Source of the DNA: Gliomastix tumulicola
Taxonomy: Eukaryota; Ascomycota; Sordariomycetes; Hypocreales; Bionectriaceae
DNA length: 64,000 nucleotides
Assembly: GCA_001599755.1 (NCBI GenBank)
Contig: BCHX01000008.1
Location: 3,162,001 to 3,226,000 of the forward strand
Reading direction: 5' to 3'
A model generated the notes under the pieces. The model was not told the origin of the DNA, searched no databases, and saw only the letters and a program-made list of their open reading frames with translations. Positions 1-12,990 of the stretch are shown here, piece by piece. Positions within the stretch are counted from its first letter, which is position 1, and every line of letters starts with the position of its first letter. The translations under genes and the position numbers were made by a program.

Positions 1-3000
1 ACTCACCACCACCACCACCACCATCATCACGACGATGGCTACGACCGAAACATCGACCTCGCCGAAGAAGACAAGCTCAGGGAGATGACGGCTGTCTGCT
101 CGGGTCTTCTCGTCGAGGAATCCGTCGATCCTCAAAACGACCGCAAGAAGATCATGACGTTCGAGCCGGAGAGAAATCACTCGGTGCAGAAGCTTGGGTT
201 CGCGGTTGGGCCGTTTGAGCATGTCGATCTGTCCTCTACATTCCGTGAGGAAGAGGCCGAGCTCAAGCTCAGTCTGAACGCTCTCAAAGTGCATGCCTAC
301 TGTCTGCCTGGCCGTGAACAGGAGGTCCTCAACACGGCAGCTGCCCTCACCATGGCCGCTGACCACTTCACCTATACTTTCGCCAAGTACCCCTTCAACA
401 ACTTTAAGCTTTGCTTCTTAGACGATCTGGTGGAAGACACAACGGCTCTTCACTCTATCGGCTTCGTGAGCAACAGGCTACTCTTTCCTGACGAAGTCAT
501 CGACACTGAAGTCGAAGTTACCCGGAAGATCATCTACACTCTCGCATACCAGTGGATTGGCGTCAACGTGGTTGCGAGTCGTCGTAACGATTTGTGGCTT
601 GTTATTGGCATCGCACACTACATGACGGACATTGTGATGAAGAAGCTGTGTGGCAACAACGAGCACCGCTTTCGAATGAAGCAAATCTCTGACGATCTTG
701 TCCGTGTCGATATCGGCCGGCCGTCACTCTGGGACTTGGGCCCTAATCTGTACCTGGGAGACTTTGAGATGGAGTTCATGGAGATGAAGGCGCCGCTGGT
801 CTTGTTCATTCTCGACAAGAGATTGCTCAAAGCCTCTGGCAGCCACGGCCTGACTCGCATTCTACAGAGGCTTCTTACAAAGGTCCAGATTGATGGGCCA
901 GAGAAGTCGCCCACTCTGGATACCGACAAGTTCCGCACTCTCTGCGAAAAGCCCACTAGGACCAGACTGGAGAGCTTCTGGAACCAGTGGGTGTACGGCT
1001 CGGGGTGTCCAAGATTTGATGTCAAGGCGAAGTTCAACAAGAAGAGGCTCTGCGTCGAGTTGACACTCAATCAGGTCCAAGCGCAGACCGTTAAGAACCC
1101 TGAGCTAGACAAAGATGAGTTCCTTCGGCTCGTGAAAGAGCGACGCTCTGGCACGGCGATTGGCGATGTCCAGCCCCTGTTCACAGGGCCGATGACTATC
1201 AGGATCCACGAGGCTGACGGGACGCCTTATGAGCATATTCTGGAGATTCGCGAGGACGCGACGCGCTCAACCAAGTTTGAAATTCCTTATAATACCAAGT
1301 ATAAGCGGCTCAAGAGAACCCGACGCTTGAAGGAAAGACATGCTGGTGGCGGCAATGTGGACGGGGCTGGAGACGGCGCTGACGAAGCTCTTCTGTACTG
1401 CCTCGGAGACGTTCTGCAGACCCCCGAGGACCAGAAGCAGTGGGAGTTGATTGACTGGGATCCAGATACGGAGAGGAAGATGGACCAGGAGTCCTACGAA
1501 TGGATACGTGTCGACGCGGATTTCGAGTGGGCTGCGGACATGAAGCACACCCTCGAGCCGTATATGTACGTATCTCAACTCCAGCAGGACAGGGATGTTG
1601 TCGCCCAGCAGGATGCGATGCTGTACCTGTCACAGGGCCCTCTCCACCCAATCGCGTCGGGCTTCCTCGTTAGGACATTGGTCGATCGCCGGTACTTCCA
1701 TGGCATTCGCACTATGGCCGCACGTGCCTTGACCAGGCAGGCCAACATCAAGGACATACCCATGCTCGGATTACGGCAGCTGATGATGGCGTATCGCGAG
1801 ATGTTCTGCTTCGACAAAACGAACCAGCCGCAGCCCAACAACTTCACCAACAAGCAGCAGTACAAGGTGCGAATCGCCATTATCCAGGCCATCGCCCAGG
1901 TCAGGGATCACACGTATCGTTGCCCCTTGGAGGCGCGCCAGTTCATTCTGGACCAGCTACTCTTCAATAACAACGAGGGCAATGAGGTGTCAGATCATCA
2001 TTGGATCGCGCTGCTGGTTGAAGCCCTCGCCACTTCCCTGATCCCATCTAAAAAGGACGACTGGCTCACGCGCCAGATCAAGACGTCCAGCGACGAGGAG
2101 CGACGGTTCCTCGAGGAAGCTCTCGAGCAAATCGAGCGAGTTCTCAGGCGGGACGAGTGGACTCATTCATACCAGAATATCTGGACCATCGCTGGACTCG
2201 ATGCCAAGCAACGGCTAATGAAGGCGGAAGTGATTCCGAAGCGTTCTTTGGACTTTGGGCAGTACCTTCTAGACGGCACGGCTGATGAGATTCGCGTCAA
2301 GTGTTTCGAAGCACTCGTTGAGCTGGGGGGGCTTATGGAGCCCCAGGTCTTTACCTTCCTGCTCTACGTGCTGAGTACGGACAGGTCTCCATGGTTGCGG
2401 ATGAAGCTGATCCACGTCGTCTCTCGGGGTCTTGCTGCCATCGCTTTCGGCGAGGAGGAGGTTGCTGCGCCCACTGCGCCGCCTGCTGATGACCTGGATG
2501 CCGGGCTTGTCGTGCAGGATGATACGCAGGAGATCGAGGCTCGCAAAAAGAGATTCGCGCGGAAGGAGAATCTTGATGTGGCGCTGAAGGCGCTGAGGAA
2601 GGAGTTGGCCGAAAAGTACAACGCGGTTGACAAGGCCTACGGCAAGGCTGTGAGGCATGCGCTGGAGCATAGGGGCCTTGGACGTGCGGATGTCGAGAGC
2701 CTTCTTGACCTGGCGACGATGATGTTTGAGGAGGCTGGCGAGTTCATTGTGAACCTGGATCTGCCCAAGGCGTGGAAGGCTCAGAGGGTGCCGCAGCAGC
2801 TCTCTAACCGAGTAAGTTATCATTGCGTTCATCGATTCAGGGAACGAGAGCTAACTTCAGCAGTTGATCATCAAATTCTCCTCCTACTTCAAGACGACGC
2901 CAAAGGAGCCATACCGCGAACCTTTGCCGTCTGTTGTCGCCGATATTCCTAGGGTCACGACGCTTCACAGAGCCCCTTCCATCAAGATCAAGACGCCGTC

Positions 3001-3670
3001 TATTATTAGCACTCCCAAGCCACTTCCGGCGCCCGCTGAAGGTGGTACTGTCACAGCAGCTACACCTGTGCTTTCTCGGAAGCCCAGCATCATCAACGTG
3101 CCAAAGCCTGCAACTCCCTCAGACACGCCGACGTCTGGGTCTGCGCCTAAACGACCTCGACCAGAGAAGGACGAGAACGGCTCTCCAGCCCCTAAACGTC
3201 CGAAGACGGAGACTCATCGATCAACGCCCAAGTCGGCCACTCCAGACGGTGTGCCGCGGAAGAGGCGGATGGTAACACTCAGGACTAGCAATCCTAAGCG
3301 ACTCGCTCTCATCCTGGGGCAGTCCATGTCGCCTCCACCGCCTAACAGAACGGCACTGCCCTCCCTCCCAGCCTACAAGGAGTCTTCTCCGGCTGGTGAC
3401 AGCATCGTCGCCAAGCCCGTCAGGAAGCCTCTGCCGTCAGGCGGGGAGAGAAAGCCACTGCCTGGAGGACTATCAACGGCCATGGCGCCGCCGTCCACGC
3501 CCTCACTACCTAAGGTCAACACAAAGGTGTCCCCGGCGCCACCATCCAGGCTGCCTGGCGGATCTGCCTCGGCATCAACACCGACACCGACGAGCGCAAG
3601 GCCGAAGATCAAGATCAAGGTCAAAGCCGCTTCTTCGGGAGCATCGCAGTCTCCCCCACCGCCCCATTGA
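1..3670 (+). CDS. TAF2: TFIID subunit TAF2, 5' end cut by the window
   Basis: TAF2 is the TFIID subunit built on an M1-aminopeptidase fold; it contacts initiator DNA and acts in the nucleus. The reading frame is open from base 1, so the true start lies upstream. Exons are 1-2811 and 2864-3670; the 52-bp intron has a GTAAGT donor, a CTAAC branch and a CAG acceptor, phase 0. About 1205 residues are visible. The N-terminal part is the M1-like domain. Where active M1 enzymes carry HExxHxW, this protein has YTLAYQW (bases 535-555), so both zinc-binding histidines are missing, as expected for TAF2. A long helical-repeat region follows, then a low-complexity basic tail (KRPRPEK, repeated PKIKIKVK-type lysines). 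Recognition rests on the protein reading and the domain order; the missing start is the main gap. Confidence 0.9.
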
Positions 3671-4687
3671 GCGATGCATCACTGTTTGAAATGAAAGGAC
3701 ACGGGGTGGAAAAGGGTTGTTAATATCGGACTTTGTACATATGACGCTCTCGTCTATATAGAGATCCCTTTGTGCGTAAACATGCACTATGAAAAACTGG
3801 CGTTGGAGGGAGGGTTTTGCTTGACCCGGCATGGCTATTGGAGTTTTAGGATCACATCATTCATACTTCAGACTGGCCTCTATAATCAAGAAGACATGGT
3901 TATCCCAAAGACTTGAAGATGTGCATAATGAGAGTGACTTGGCCATGAGGCAAGAGCTGTCCAAGCTTGAGATCTTCGTGATATCGGACTGGCAGTTTCA
4001 TATGCAGCTTCTGTTGAGTGTCAGGTGTCGCTCATAGAGCCTTGAGCTGCCCCCTAGTAGCCGTCTGATCTTGTCCTCAGGACGATGGCCAATGTCCGTC
4101 TGTAAATAGCATCAATTCACAGACAATCACTCATCGCCCCACCTCCGCAATTGAGTTCCATTCCAGTTCCACTGGTGGCAGGTTCCACCTTCCCGATAAA
4201 TTGATAATCCCCTTATCAGCACGTGACACGGCATAACCCGTGCATAAGTGGTGGATAATCCCAGCAAGCCAGCCAGGTCTCGTCACGCCTCCAGTGGAAA
4301 GGGAAGCTTTCGCATCTCTGCCTCAGATACCCGCCGTCCCTTCCTCTACACGCACCATCAACACACCGACACGCCACGACACAACGCCCGCCCGCCCGAC
4401 CACGCGATCGCCTCTATACACGGTGTTTCCTCATCTATGTAGATGAATACGAGCCTCATGTACATGTGAGTGAGCTCCCCTTTTCGGGCTGGGCCTTTTT
4501 TTTTCTGCCGGTCCGGAGACGCTCCTGGCTGGCTGTTGTCGGCCTTGCGACAAAATCGTCTGGCAGCCTCCTGAGCTTCCGACGGGCCGTGGACACGCCC
4601 AACGCCGCCTCCGGTAAAGGGGCTGGCGTATACTAGCCTTTGTCCCGAGACTGCTGCGGACTTCGACGCTGACGGGACGCCCTCCAG
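3671..4687. promoter_or_regulatory. TAF2-SIN3 intergenic region and SIN3 leader
   Basis: No gene seen. It holds the TAF2 3' end and the SIN3 promoter and 5' leader. Three GATAA cores (4195-4199, 4203-4207, and 4213-4217 on the other strand) sit next to a CACGTG box at 4220-4225. These are candidate GATA-factor and bHLH/bZIP sites; binding is inferred from sequence only. Confidence 0.45.
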
Positions 4688-7600
4688 ATGAGCATGAACA
4701 GCCAACACCCCCACGGTGGTAGCGGCGCCGCGCCGTACGACCGAGACCGCGAGATCGAAGAGCAGAGACACCGCGACGAGGTGCGCTTCCGCACCATGCA
4801 GCACCAGGAAGACCTGGCCCGGCGTGACCAGGACAGGGACCGACACCTGGACCGCGCTGCCGCCGACCGCGAGCGCGAGCGGGAGTCCGCCGACCGGTAC
4901 CAGACGACGCCCCGGCACAGCAGTGCGGGCTCCATCCCGATCCATCAGCCCGTTGCGTCCAGGATATCTGGCGCCATACACAGCCCCGGCGGGCTGCTCG
5001 CGAATCATAATGGCGGCGCGCCCAGCGGCCCTCCGCTCGGAGGGGGACACTCGTCCGCTGGCATCGGCGGCTACGGCAGCAGCAGCAGCGGTGGTGCCGG
5101 GTCTCTGCCGCCCGCTGAACAGCCGCAGGGACGACACGGCGCGCAGGCGAATGGTGGCTCGCAGCACCAGATCTTTGCGCCGATGCCGCATGCACAGTCT
5201 ACTGGCTCGCAGGCTCCCGGCCCGGCTGGTGGGAGTGCCAACGGCAATAACGGCACTTCCTCGTCTGCCGCCGCCGCTGCAGCTGCAGTCTTTGGCGGTC
5301 CTCTCCCTCAGCAACCGGCGCAGCATCAGGAGGGCCAGCGTGGAGGCCAGCAGCAGCAGCAGCAGCCGCCGCCGCAACAGGGCGGTGCCCCATTCCGTGG
5401 TGTTACACCAGGCGGCCATCCGATCCCAGGTGGGATTACGCAGGGCCAGCAGCCCATCCTAAATGTGAGTTGGCATGCAACGTGCGCTCGTTTTCCTCTC
5501 TGGTTTTTTTTTTTCTCTCTCTCTCTCTTGCACCCTCGTCCTATTTGCACGGAAGGTGGTGCCGTCTTTGTTGTTTTGTCAGTGGCTGGAGGACATCAGC
5601 TGTGATTCACCTTCTTCTGACCCGGCGGGTGGTTTCTCCTGCGAAGCTTGTTACACCACCCAACCATCCGAACACTTAATAGTCGGGCTGCCCATTTCCT
5701 CTTCCTTCCTCTTCTTCTGCCCCGCCACCACTTACAGCTTTCCTGTCACACCCATTGCTCCCTACCAGCTCCGAGCACAGGCACGTGGCAGGCCCTCGCG
5801 CATCGCACAAATGGCGTTTGGAATCACGAGCGCCGCGGTGGCGAGCCAGCACTCTGACCACGCGCCTGGAGGGGTTATTCGCGGGCTTGCGACTTCCTGG
5901 AGAGAGGAGAGCGAGCTGGTGCTGGCTGCGAGTGGCGAGGTGCCCACGCAGGAGGCCGTACAACACTCGTATTTTGTACTTGACACCCTTTGCTGCATGC
6001 GACCGATTTTTCCCTTTTCTCTACACTGTCGCTCTATTTGATCGGTAAAGATGGCAGAGCTAACTCGTCGCGAATCGCAGGATGCGCTCACATACCTGGA
6101 CCAAGTCAAGGTCCAGTTCCACGACCAGCCCGATGTTTACAACCGGTTCCTGGATATCATGAAAGATTTCAAGAGCCAGTCGTAAGTGTCTCGAGAACGT
6201 ACACCAGGTGGACTAGTCTAACACGACGCAGCATTGACACTCCTGGAGTGATTAACCGAGTCTCGGAGCTGTTTGCTGGCCACCCGAATCTGATCCAAGG
6301 CTTCAACACATTTCTCCCGCCAGGATACCGAATAGAATGCGGTGCAGGAAACGATCCGAACACGATCCGAGTTACGACGCCCATGGGCACTACAATGCAG
6401 TCGATCGCGGGCGGTCGGGGAACGCAGATCGAAAGTGCGCCGGCCGGCCAGCACCTGTTCCCTGAGAGAGGTGGTCAGTGGCAGCGGCCACAGCGCAGTG
6501 TTGAGAGCCCTGAGGCGAATTTCAGCACGCCTGTCCAGAACACGGCCACGCTATTTGCTCAGGCGGCGGCTGTGCAGAACGTGCTACCCCTCGAGGGCTC
6601 AGCTACTTCTCAGCCGCGCTCCGCGCAGCCACCCACGAACAATAGCAACGGTGCGAACCAGAACCAGCCCGGCGTTCGCGGTGCACTCACGCCCACTCCC
6701 AACTCTGGCCCTGCACCTGCCAACGCCAGCGTAAACGGCAACAGCATCGCGAACGGCAACCCGGCTAATATGAGCGCGCGCGGTCCGGTCGAGTTCAATC
6801 ACGCTATCAGCTACGTTAACAAGATTAAGGTGAGCAAACACTGAACGTTGTAGTTCAGGATGCATGCCCCGCAACTCGTTCACCTCATGCTGACTTTTCT
6901 TTTTTCCCAGAACCGTTTCCAGGATAAACCGGAGATCTACAAACAGTTTTTGGAGATTCTCCAAACATACCAGAGAGAGCAGAAGCCCATTCAAGACGTG
7001 TACGCTCAGGTGACGGCACTCTTCCACGAGGCTCCTGATCTGCTAGAGTCATTTAAGCAGTTCCTCCCCGAATCAGCAGGCCAAGCAAACAAAGCCACAC
7101 CCAATCGAGCAGACGACGGCGCGCCCGGCTCCAGCCTTACTCCCCAACCTGCTAGAGACGGCGCTAAGATGCCTCCTCTCGGCAACTTCGCTGCGCCCGC
7201 GAGCACCGCCAAGGATACCAAGAAGCGCCCTCGCGCCGGCGAAAAGCAAGGCGCACCCGCAGGCGCACTGCTCCCTGATCCGAGTCCAGCCAATCGCCTC
7301 CCCCAGCAGACGGTCGTGAACGGCACCAAGAAGATGAAGCTGAGCCACGCCAGAGCTGGTGAGGTCGAGCCTACGCTTACGCCCATGATGCCCGAGCCTT
7401 ATCCGCCCCGCCCCTCGACTTCGACCCAGGACGAGATGGCCTTCTTCGATAGAGTCAAGAAGTTTCTCGGCAACAGATCCTCCATGAACGAGTTCCTCAA
7501 GCTCTGCAACCTCTTCAGCCAGAACATCATCGACCGGAACACGCTCTTCCACCGAGGCGCGCAGTTCCTCGGGGCCAACCCGGATCTTCTGAGCTTCTGG

Positions 7601-10019
7601 AAGACGTTCATCGGGTTCGAGACGCAGGATGTTGTGATTGACAATCGCCCTGCCCCACCGACCGAGAAAGTTTCGCTGAGCAACTGCAGAGGGTACGGTC
7701 CTAGTTATAGACTGTTGCCTAAGAGGGAGCTTCTTAAGCGATGTAGCGGTCGCGACGAGCTCTGCAACTCGGTTCTGAACGACGAGTGGGCTTCTCACCC
7801 CACGTGGGCATCTGAGGACTCTGGCTTCGTCGCACATCGCAAGAACCAGTTCGAGGAAGGCCTGCACCGCATTGAGGAAGAGCGTCACGACTACGACTTC
7901 TTTATCGAGGCGAATCTCAAGTGCATCCAGCTGCTCGAGCCCATTGCCCAGCAGATGCTTGCCATGACGCCTGCCGAGCGTGAGCAGTTTCACATGCCAT
8001 CGGCCCTCGCGGGCCAGAGCACCTCCATCTTCAAGCGCATTTGCAAGAAGCTTTACTCGGATCGCGGCATAGAGGTCGTCAACGAGATGTATGCTACGCC
8101 ATTCGATGTCGTGCCCGTCCTGCTTGCCAGGATGAAGGCCAAGGACGAGGAGTGGCGGTTCTCGCAGCGCGAGTGGGAGAAAGTCTGGCACAACCAGACG
8201 GAGAACATGTACCTCAAGAGTCTCGACCACCAAGGCATCCTCGTCAAGACGAGCGACAAGAAGAACTTCACGGCCAAGCACCTGGTCGACGTCATCAAGA
8301 CCAAGCACGAGGAGCAGCGACGCGAACGTGCCCTAAAGGGGAAAGCACCTCAGCACCAGTTTGTCTGGGACTTTGGTGACAAGGAGGTCATTATCAATCT
8401 CCTCCGATTCGCCATGGTCTACATCTTGCATAACGGCCAGCACAGCAGCCAGGAGAAGGAGCGAATTCTCGAGTTCTACGAAACGTTCGTCCCTGTGTTC
8501 TTCGACATCCCGGAGGAGGACATTGCGGACAAGCTCCCTGGCATGCCGCTTGAGTCTGGCGAGGAAGAGGTCGAGGACCAGACACCGGCTGAGCTCACCA
8601 ACGGCCGCAGTCGTCGCAACGGCAGGAAGGGAGATCTGCTTAGAGGGGTTCTCGATCCGGGCCGGAACGGAAGCAAGCCCCGGACCCAGAAGGAGGACAG
8701 CGCACCGTCCGGAAGCAAGGAGACGACGCCGGATGTCAACTCCGCCAACGAGGAGGAGATGGCTGATGCGGAGGAGAACTCGGTTCCTGACGTCTCGAAC
8801 GAGCGGTGGATGCCGAGCGTCCCGAAGCCTGTCGTCGTAGGCGGCGATAGTAACGGCCTGCTCGACGCCGAGGGCGATCTCAAGGCGGACGGCCTGTTCA
8901 TTCGCAAGTGGTACCACTTCTTCTCCAACCAGACCATCTTCGTCTTCCTCAGCATCTTCCACGAGCTGTACACTCGTCTTGTTAACATCAAGGAGAGCAA
9001 GGAGCGGGTCCTGCACGAGATTGAGCGCCTGAACCGGGACAAGCCGGCTCGTGATATCGGATTCACGGAGAACCACATGACCTTCTTCATGCCCAACGAC
9101 GACCCGTCCACCTTCTGGCCCAAGACGGTCGACCTGATCGAGGAGTACATCGCGGGCGACGTTGAAGAGAGTCGCTTCCAGGATGTCATGCGCCACTATT
9201 ACCTCGGCAACGGGTGGAAGCTCTACACCATCCAGGATCTCCTGAAGATGCTGTCCCGCCTCGCTCTGACGTGCAGTAGCAACGATGCCAAGGAGAAGAC
9301 GCCGGATCTGATCCAACAGTACATCGCCAACCGCGAGAAGCAGGAGACGAGCTACCAGACCGAGATCAGCGCGCGCAAATTTGCCGAGAAGTGTGTCAAG
9401 GACGGAGAGCTGTTTGCCATCAGATGGGTGAGTCAAACGAAATTCAGCCAGATCCAAGAGAATTATCATCGCTAACCGCCCGCAGTTCCCTGCCGAGTCC
9501 AAGGCCACCGTCCGCTGGCTCCAGCGCGACGAGACGACCTTCTACACGGACGACATGCAGCTCCGCGAGCGCTGGCAGTACTACATCTCGTCCTTTATCC
9601 GCGTCGAGCCGACTGAGGGCATCCCGCGCTCAAAACTCCAGCGGACCGTCCTCGCGCGCAACCTGCCCTCAGGCGACACCGACTCGGATGACGGCAACAT
9701 CCCCAAGCCGCTCTCGTATGAGGAGAACCTGACTATCAGCATCTGTCTTAAGAGCTCCAAGATGATCTGGGAGCCAGGCACCTCTGAGTACTTCATCTAC
9801 GACCAGTCGCCTAAGACACGCGAGCAGCGCGAGAGGAGAGAAAAGTTCACCCGGGCGCTGAGCAACCACCGCGAGGTCGAGCTCTCTAAGAAGTTTGTCT
9901 ACAACCCCGTCTGGGCACGCGATCTCAGCCCCGAGGAGGTGCAGGTGCACAATTCCAACTTCCGGAAGTGGATGGACGACGGGACGCCGCCGCCCAGCAC
10001 TGAGATGGAGTTGGACTAG
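4688..10019 (+). CDS. SIN3: SIN3 histone deacetylase co-repressor scaffold
   Basis: SIN3 scaffolds the Rpd3-type histone deacetylase complex and links it to DNA-bound repressors in the nucleus. Exons 4688-5464, 6081-6181, 6232-6829, 6911-9427 and 9486-10019 join in one frame to 1508 residues. The first about 259 residues are a charged (RDRE-rich), then Gly/Ser/Gln-rich, disordered tail. PAH1 starts at about residue 260 (DALTYLDQVKVQF), PAH2 at about 481 (FNHAISYVNKIKNRF) and PAH3 at about 666 (EMAFFDRVKKFL). The HDAC-interaction domain runs from about 745 to 845 (SLSNCRGYGPSYRLLP) and the C-terminal Sin3a domain starts near 1155. The length is usual for fungal Sin3. Intron 1 is 616 bp, far longer than the others here, and contains an in-frame ATG just before exon 2. 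The identity is secure; the exon 1 start is the most upstream in-frame ATG seen. Confidence 0.93.
6051..6080 (+). other. SIN3: possible alternative first coding exon of SIN3
   Basis: An ATG at 6051 reads MAELTRRESQ and runs without a stop straight into SIN3 exon 2 at 6081, in the PAH1 frame. A transcript starting inside intron 1 would encode a SIN3 of about 1259 residues that lacks the disordered N-terminus. CT-rich sequence upstream (6006-6030) could be promoter or leader. The alternative reading is that this is simply the 3' end of intron 1, whose acceptor is the CAG at 6078-6080. Confidence 0.4.
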
Positions 10020-10654
10020 GCGAGAGAGAGGCCTGGTGACGAAGACGAAGAAAAGTAGAGTTGGCTCTCGATGGAGTTGGCCATACATACGCGCAAGGGG
10101 CCTTTTCCTTTTTCTTTTTCTCTTTCCTATTTTCCTTACGGGCGAGATGGGGGATCTCGCGGATGTTTCAGCGTTTCTTCTCGTTATGCGGTTTCTGCCG
10201 TTGCGCTTTATTCAAGTATTGTTCTTGAAGCAGTATAAAAACGACTTTTCCTTTTCCTTTTCCTTGTCAAGAGGAGTCGAACCATGACCAGAGGAGAGAG
10301 TGGGGAGGGAGAAGACGAAAAGAAAGAGGAGAGAAGAGCAGCTGGTCGAAGTTCGAGGTATACCCTGCAACGGCGGCGGAAACGATTATGGAGTCGAATA
10401 GTTCGTTCTTCGTTTGACACTACTGTAACATACTTAGTCTACTCCAAAGATTCTATTGCTTTAGTTGGTATTCAGTGACGGTGACAGTGACAAGTGACAA
10501 GTGACAGTGGCAGTAATAGGTTGACATTGCAGTGGTGGCATCTTACTAGGGACAGTGTGTGATCATGAATTCGTTTCTCTTTCTCTTCTATCCTATCTAT
10601 TTACTCTTTTACATCCGCTGATTATTTACTTTTTTAGATTTTCCCCCCCCTCAC
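10020..10654. repeat. convergent 3' region with a GTGACA-type repeat
   Basis: This lies between the 3' ends of SIN3 and ERG10 and no gene is seen. TTTTCCTT-rich tracts occur at 10105-10130 and 10247-10266. An imperfect tandem of GTGACA/AGTGAC units spans about 10473-10513. No function is assigned. Confidence 0.4.
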
Positions 10655-12130
10655 CTACAGCTGCAGGTTCTCGATGACGAGAGCAGAGGCACCACCACCG
10701 CCGTTGCAGATACCGGCAACACCGTACTTGGCCTTCTTGTCGGCGAGGACGGTGGTGAGGGTGGCGAGGATACGAGCACCGGAGGCACCGAGGGGGTGGC
10801 CGATGGCGACGGAGCCACCGTAGATGTTGACCTTGGCCGGGTCGAGGCCGAGGATCTTGAGGTTGGCGAGGGCGACGACGGAGAAGGCCTCGTTGATCTC
10901 GTAGAAGTCGACGTCGGACTCCTTGAGGCCGGCGTGCTGGATGGCCTTGGGGATGGCGAGGGCCGGGGCGACGGTGAAGCGCTCGGGCTCGCGCTCGGCG
11001 TCACCCCAGCCGACGATCTTGGCGATGGGGGTCAGGTTGAGCTCCTTGAGCTTGGCCTCGGACACGAGGACGACGGCGGCGGCACCGTCGTTGATGGGGG
11101 CGGCGTTGGGGGCCGTGACGGTGCCGTCCGACTTGAAGGCGGGCCGCATGGCGCGCAGCTTCGCCTCGTTGAGGTTCTTGACCTCGTCGTCGGCGCTGAC
11201 GACCGTGGGGGGCTTGCCGCGCGGGCCGGGGACCTCGACGGGGACGATCTCGCGGAAGAGACCGGCGGCCGTGCTGGCCTGGGCCTTCTTGTAGGTGTCG
11301 ATGGCGTAGTTGTCCTGGTCCTCGCGCGTGAGGCTGTTGTCGGCGGCGCAGAGCTCGGCCTGGATGCCCATGTGCTCCTTCTTGAAGGCGTCCGTCAGGC
11401 CGTCCTTGAGCACGCCGTCGACCAGCGTCTGGTCGCCGTACTTGGCGCCGGTGCGGAGGACGGGCAGGTAGTGCGGCGCGTTGGACATGGACTCGGTGCC
11501 GCCGGCGACGACGACCGAGGACGTGCCGACCATGATGTTCTGCGCGCCGAGGATGATGGCCTTGAGCGACGAGGCGCACACCTTGTTCACGGTCGTCGCG
11601 ATGGTCTTCTGGGGGAGGCCGGCGCCGAGGGCGACCTGGCGGGCAGGGCCCTGGCCGAGGCTGCAGCAGAGGATTCGTCAGTAGGAGCCAGATGGTGCAA
11701 GGGGGAAGGGAAAAAGGAGACTCACCCAGCAGACAGGACGTTGCCGAAGAAGACCTCGTCGACATCCTCAGGCTTGATGCCGGCACGCTGGACAGCGCCT
11801 GTCGTTCGTCCGTTAGCGGAGGAGGGGTCAAAGACAGGGAAAGGGGGAACCTACCCTTGACGGCCTCAGCACCAATCTGGGTGGCACTGAGAGGGGAGAG
11901 GGAGCTGTCCGTCTCACTGTCAGCAAATGCGTCTTTTTCGTTCGCGTCTGTCTACCTTCTCCCTCCTTCCGCTGCCAGACGCTCTTCGTCCTTCCGTCTC
12001 GTCCGGGCGTTTTTTTCGAGCGAACTGCTTTGGAGGGGGAGGGGCAGCAGAATGTCCCAACTCACCCAAGGAAAGACCCCACGGGGGTTCTCGCGGCCGA
12101 GACAATGTAGACGGGGGGAAGGTTGGCCAT
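10655..12130 (-). CDS. ERG10: cytosolic acetoacetyl-CoA thiolase
   Basis: The enzyme condenses two acetyl-CoA into acetoacetyl-CoA, the first step of the mevalonate/ergosterol pathway. On the minus strand the exons are 12130-12066, 11904-11855, 11798-11726 and 11660-10655, all phase-consistent, giving 397 residues, the usual family length. The N-terminus (MANLPPVYIVSAARTPVG) has no targeting sequence, which fits the cytosolic ERG10-type enzyme rather than a mitochondrial or peroxisomal thiolase. The acylated cysteine is Cys91 in NKVCASSLK. The C-terminal thiolase signatures are present: NEAFSVV, GGSVAIGHPLGASG and the second catalytic cysteine in GICNGGGGA. Exon 3' to 5' boundaries were set by GTGAGT/GTAGGT donors. 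It is divergent from SNU114, with 860 bp between the start codons. Confidence is high; GTP- or sterol-dependent control cannot be judged from sequence. Confidence 0.92.
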
Positions 12131-12990
12131 CTTGGAGGTTTGAGCGGAGGTTGTCTAGTATGAGTTCGCTGGTCTGGAGCTTGGAGGAGACAAGAAATGG
12201 AAGGGCAATGGGAATTGGGAAGACGCAAGATCTTAAAAGCTTCGAGTGCTCACCGTCAATCCGAAGCAGCCCACCAAGAGCTGAGGTAGGTACAGGTACC
12301 TCGCCTAAGAGTGGACCTGTAGAGGTACCTGTACCCGTAGTCCCGTAACGCCCGGCAGCCGGGGAACTGAGGGTCGAGGGTCGCTCCTTCTGCATGCAAC
12401 GTGCACCAAAGTCCGTCCTGATATGTGACATTCTGCTGAAATTAGCGCTTCGCAGTGCTCGCTTCCTGCGAAGATCCACAAGCGAGAAGGATTCTGCTTG
12501 ATATCAGGCCTTTTTGCCGCATGTCGTGAGCACCAGCACCGCGTTTCGTCTGTCTGCAAGTCCCGGATGTTCCATGAAGTCCCATCTTCCAGGATAACGA
12601 CGCTGCTAGCAGGCCGGCCATCCCTGATCCGGACTAGCGCCGCCGAAGCATCCCACACCCTGATATTTTTTGTGACTGCTCTGCGGCTTTTGGAGGGAGG
12701 GGCACTGTGGGGCCTCCTTCCCGTCCAATCACAGTGGGGACCATGATACGATTTGACATAGCCTTGCATGAGTCACGTGACGCTAGCGCAGCCTCGTCGC
12801 GAAAAAAGTGACTGGGGGCAGGAAAAGGTTGCCTGGGGCTGCTGGCGTCATTGGCAACCACTTTGCGGGTGGCTCAGCGACCAACACAGGGCTTACGACG
12901 ACGACCAAGACCTCTTGATTTCTAATCCCTTCGCTGGGAGATTGCGACCTGAGACTAGGGATCGTTGCAGCTTTTGTCACAGCCACCGCC
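12131..12990. promoter_or_regulatory. divergent ERG10/SNU114 promoter region
   Basis: No gene seen. A perfect 14-bp inverted repeat (12289-12302 and 12322-12335, 19-bp spacer, arms containing GGTACAGGTACC) lies on the ERG10 side. A CCAAT box is at 12725-12729. An 8-bp palindrome TCACGTGA at 12773-12780 is a bHLH/bZIP-type site. The latter two lie about 210-265 bp upstream of the SNU114 start. Confidence 0.5.

Noticed and set aside
11692..12348. A 218-codon plus-strand frame across ERG10 exons 1-3
   Set aside because: Antisense to well-supported ERG10 exons and introns; composition is not protein-like.
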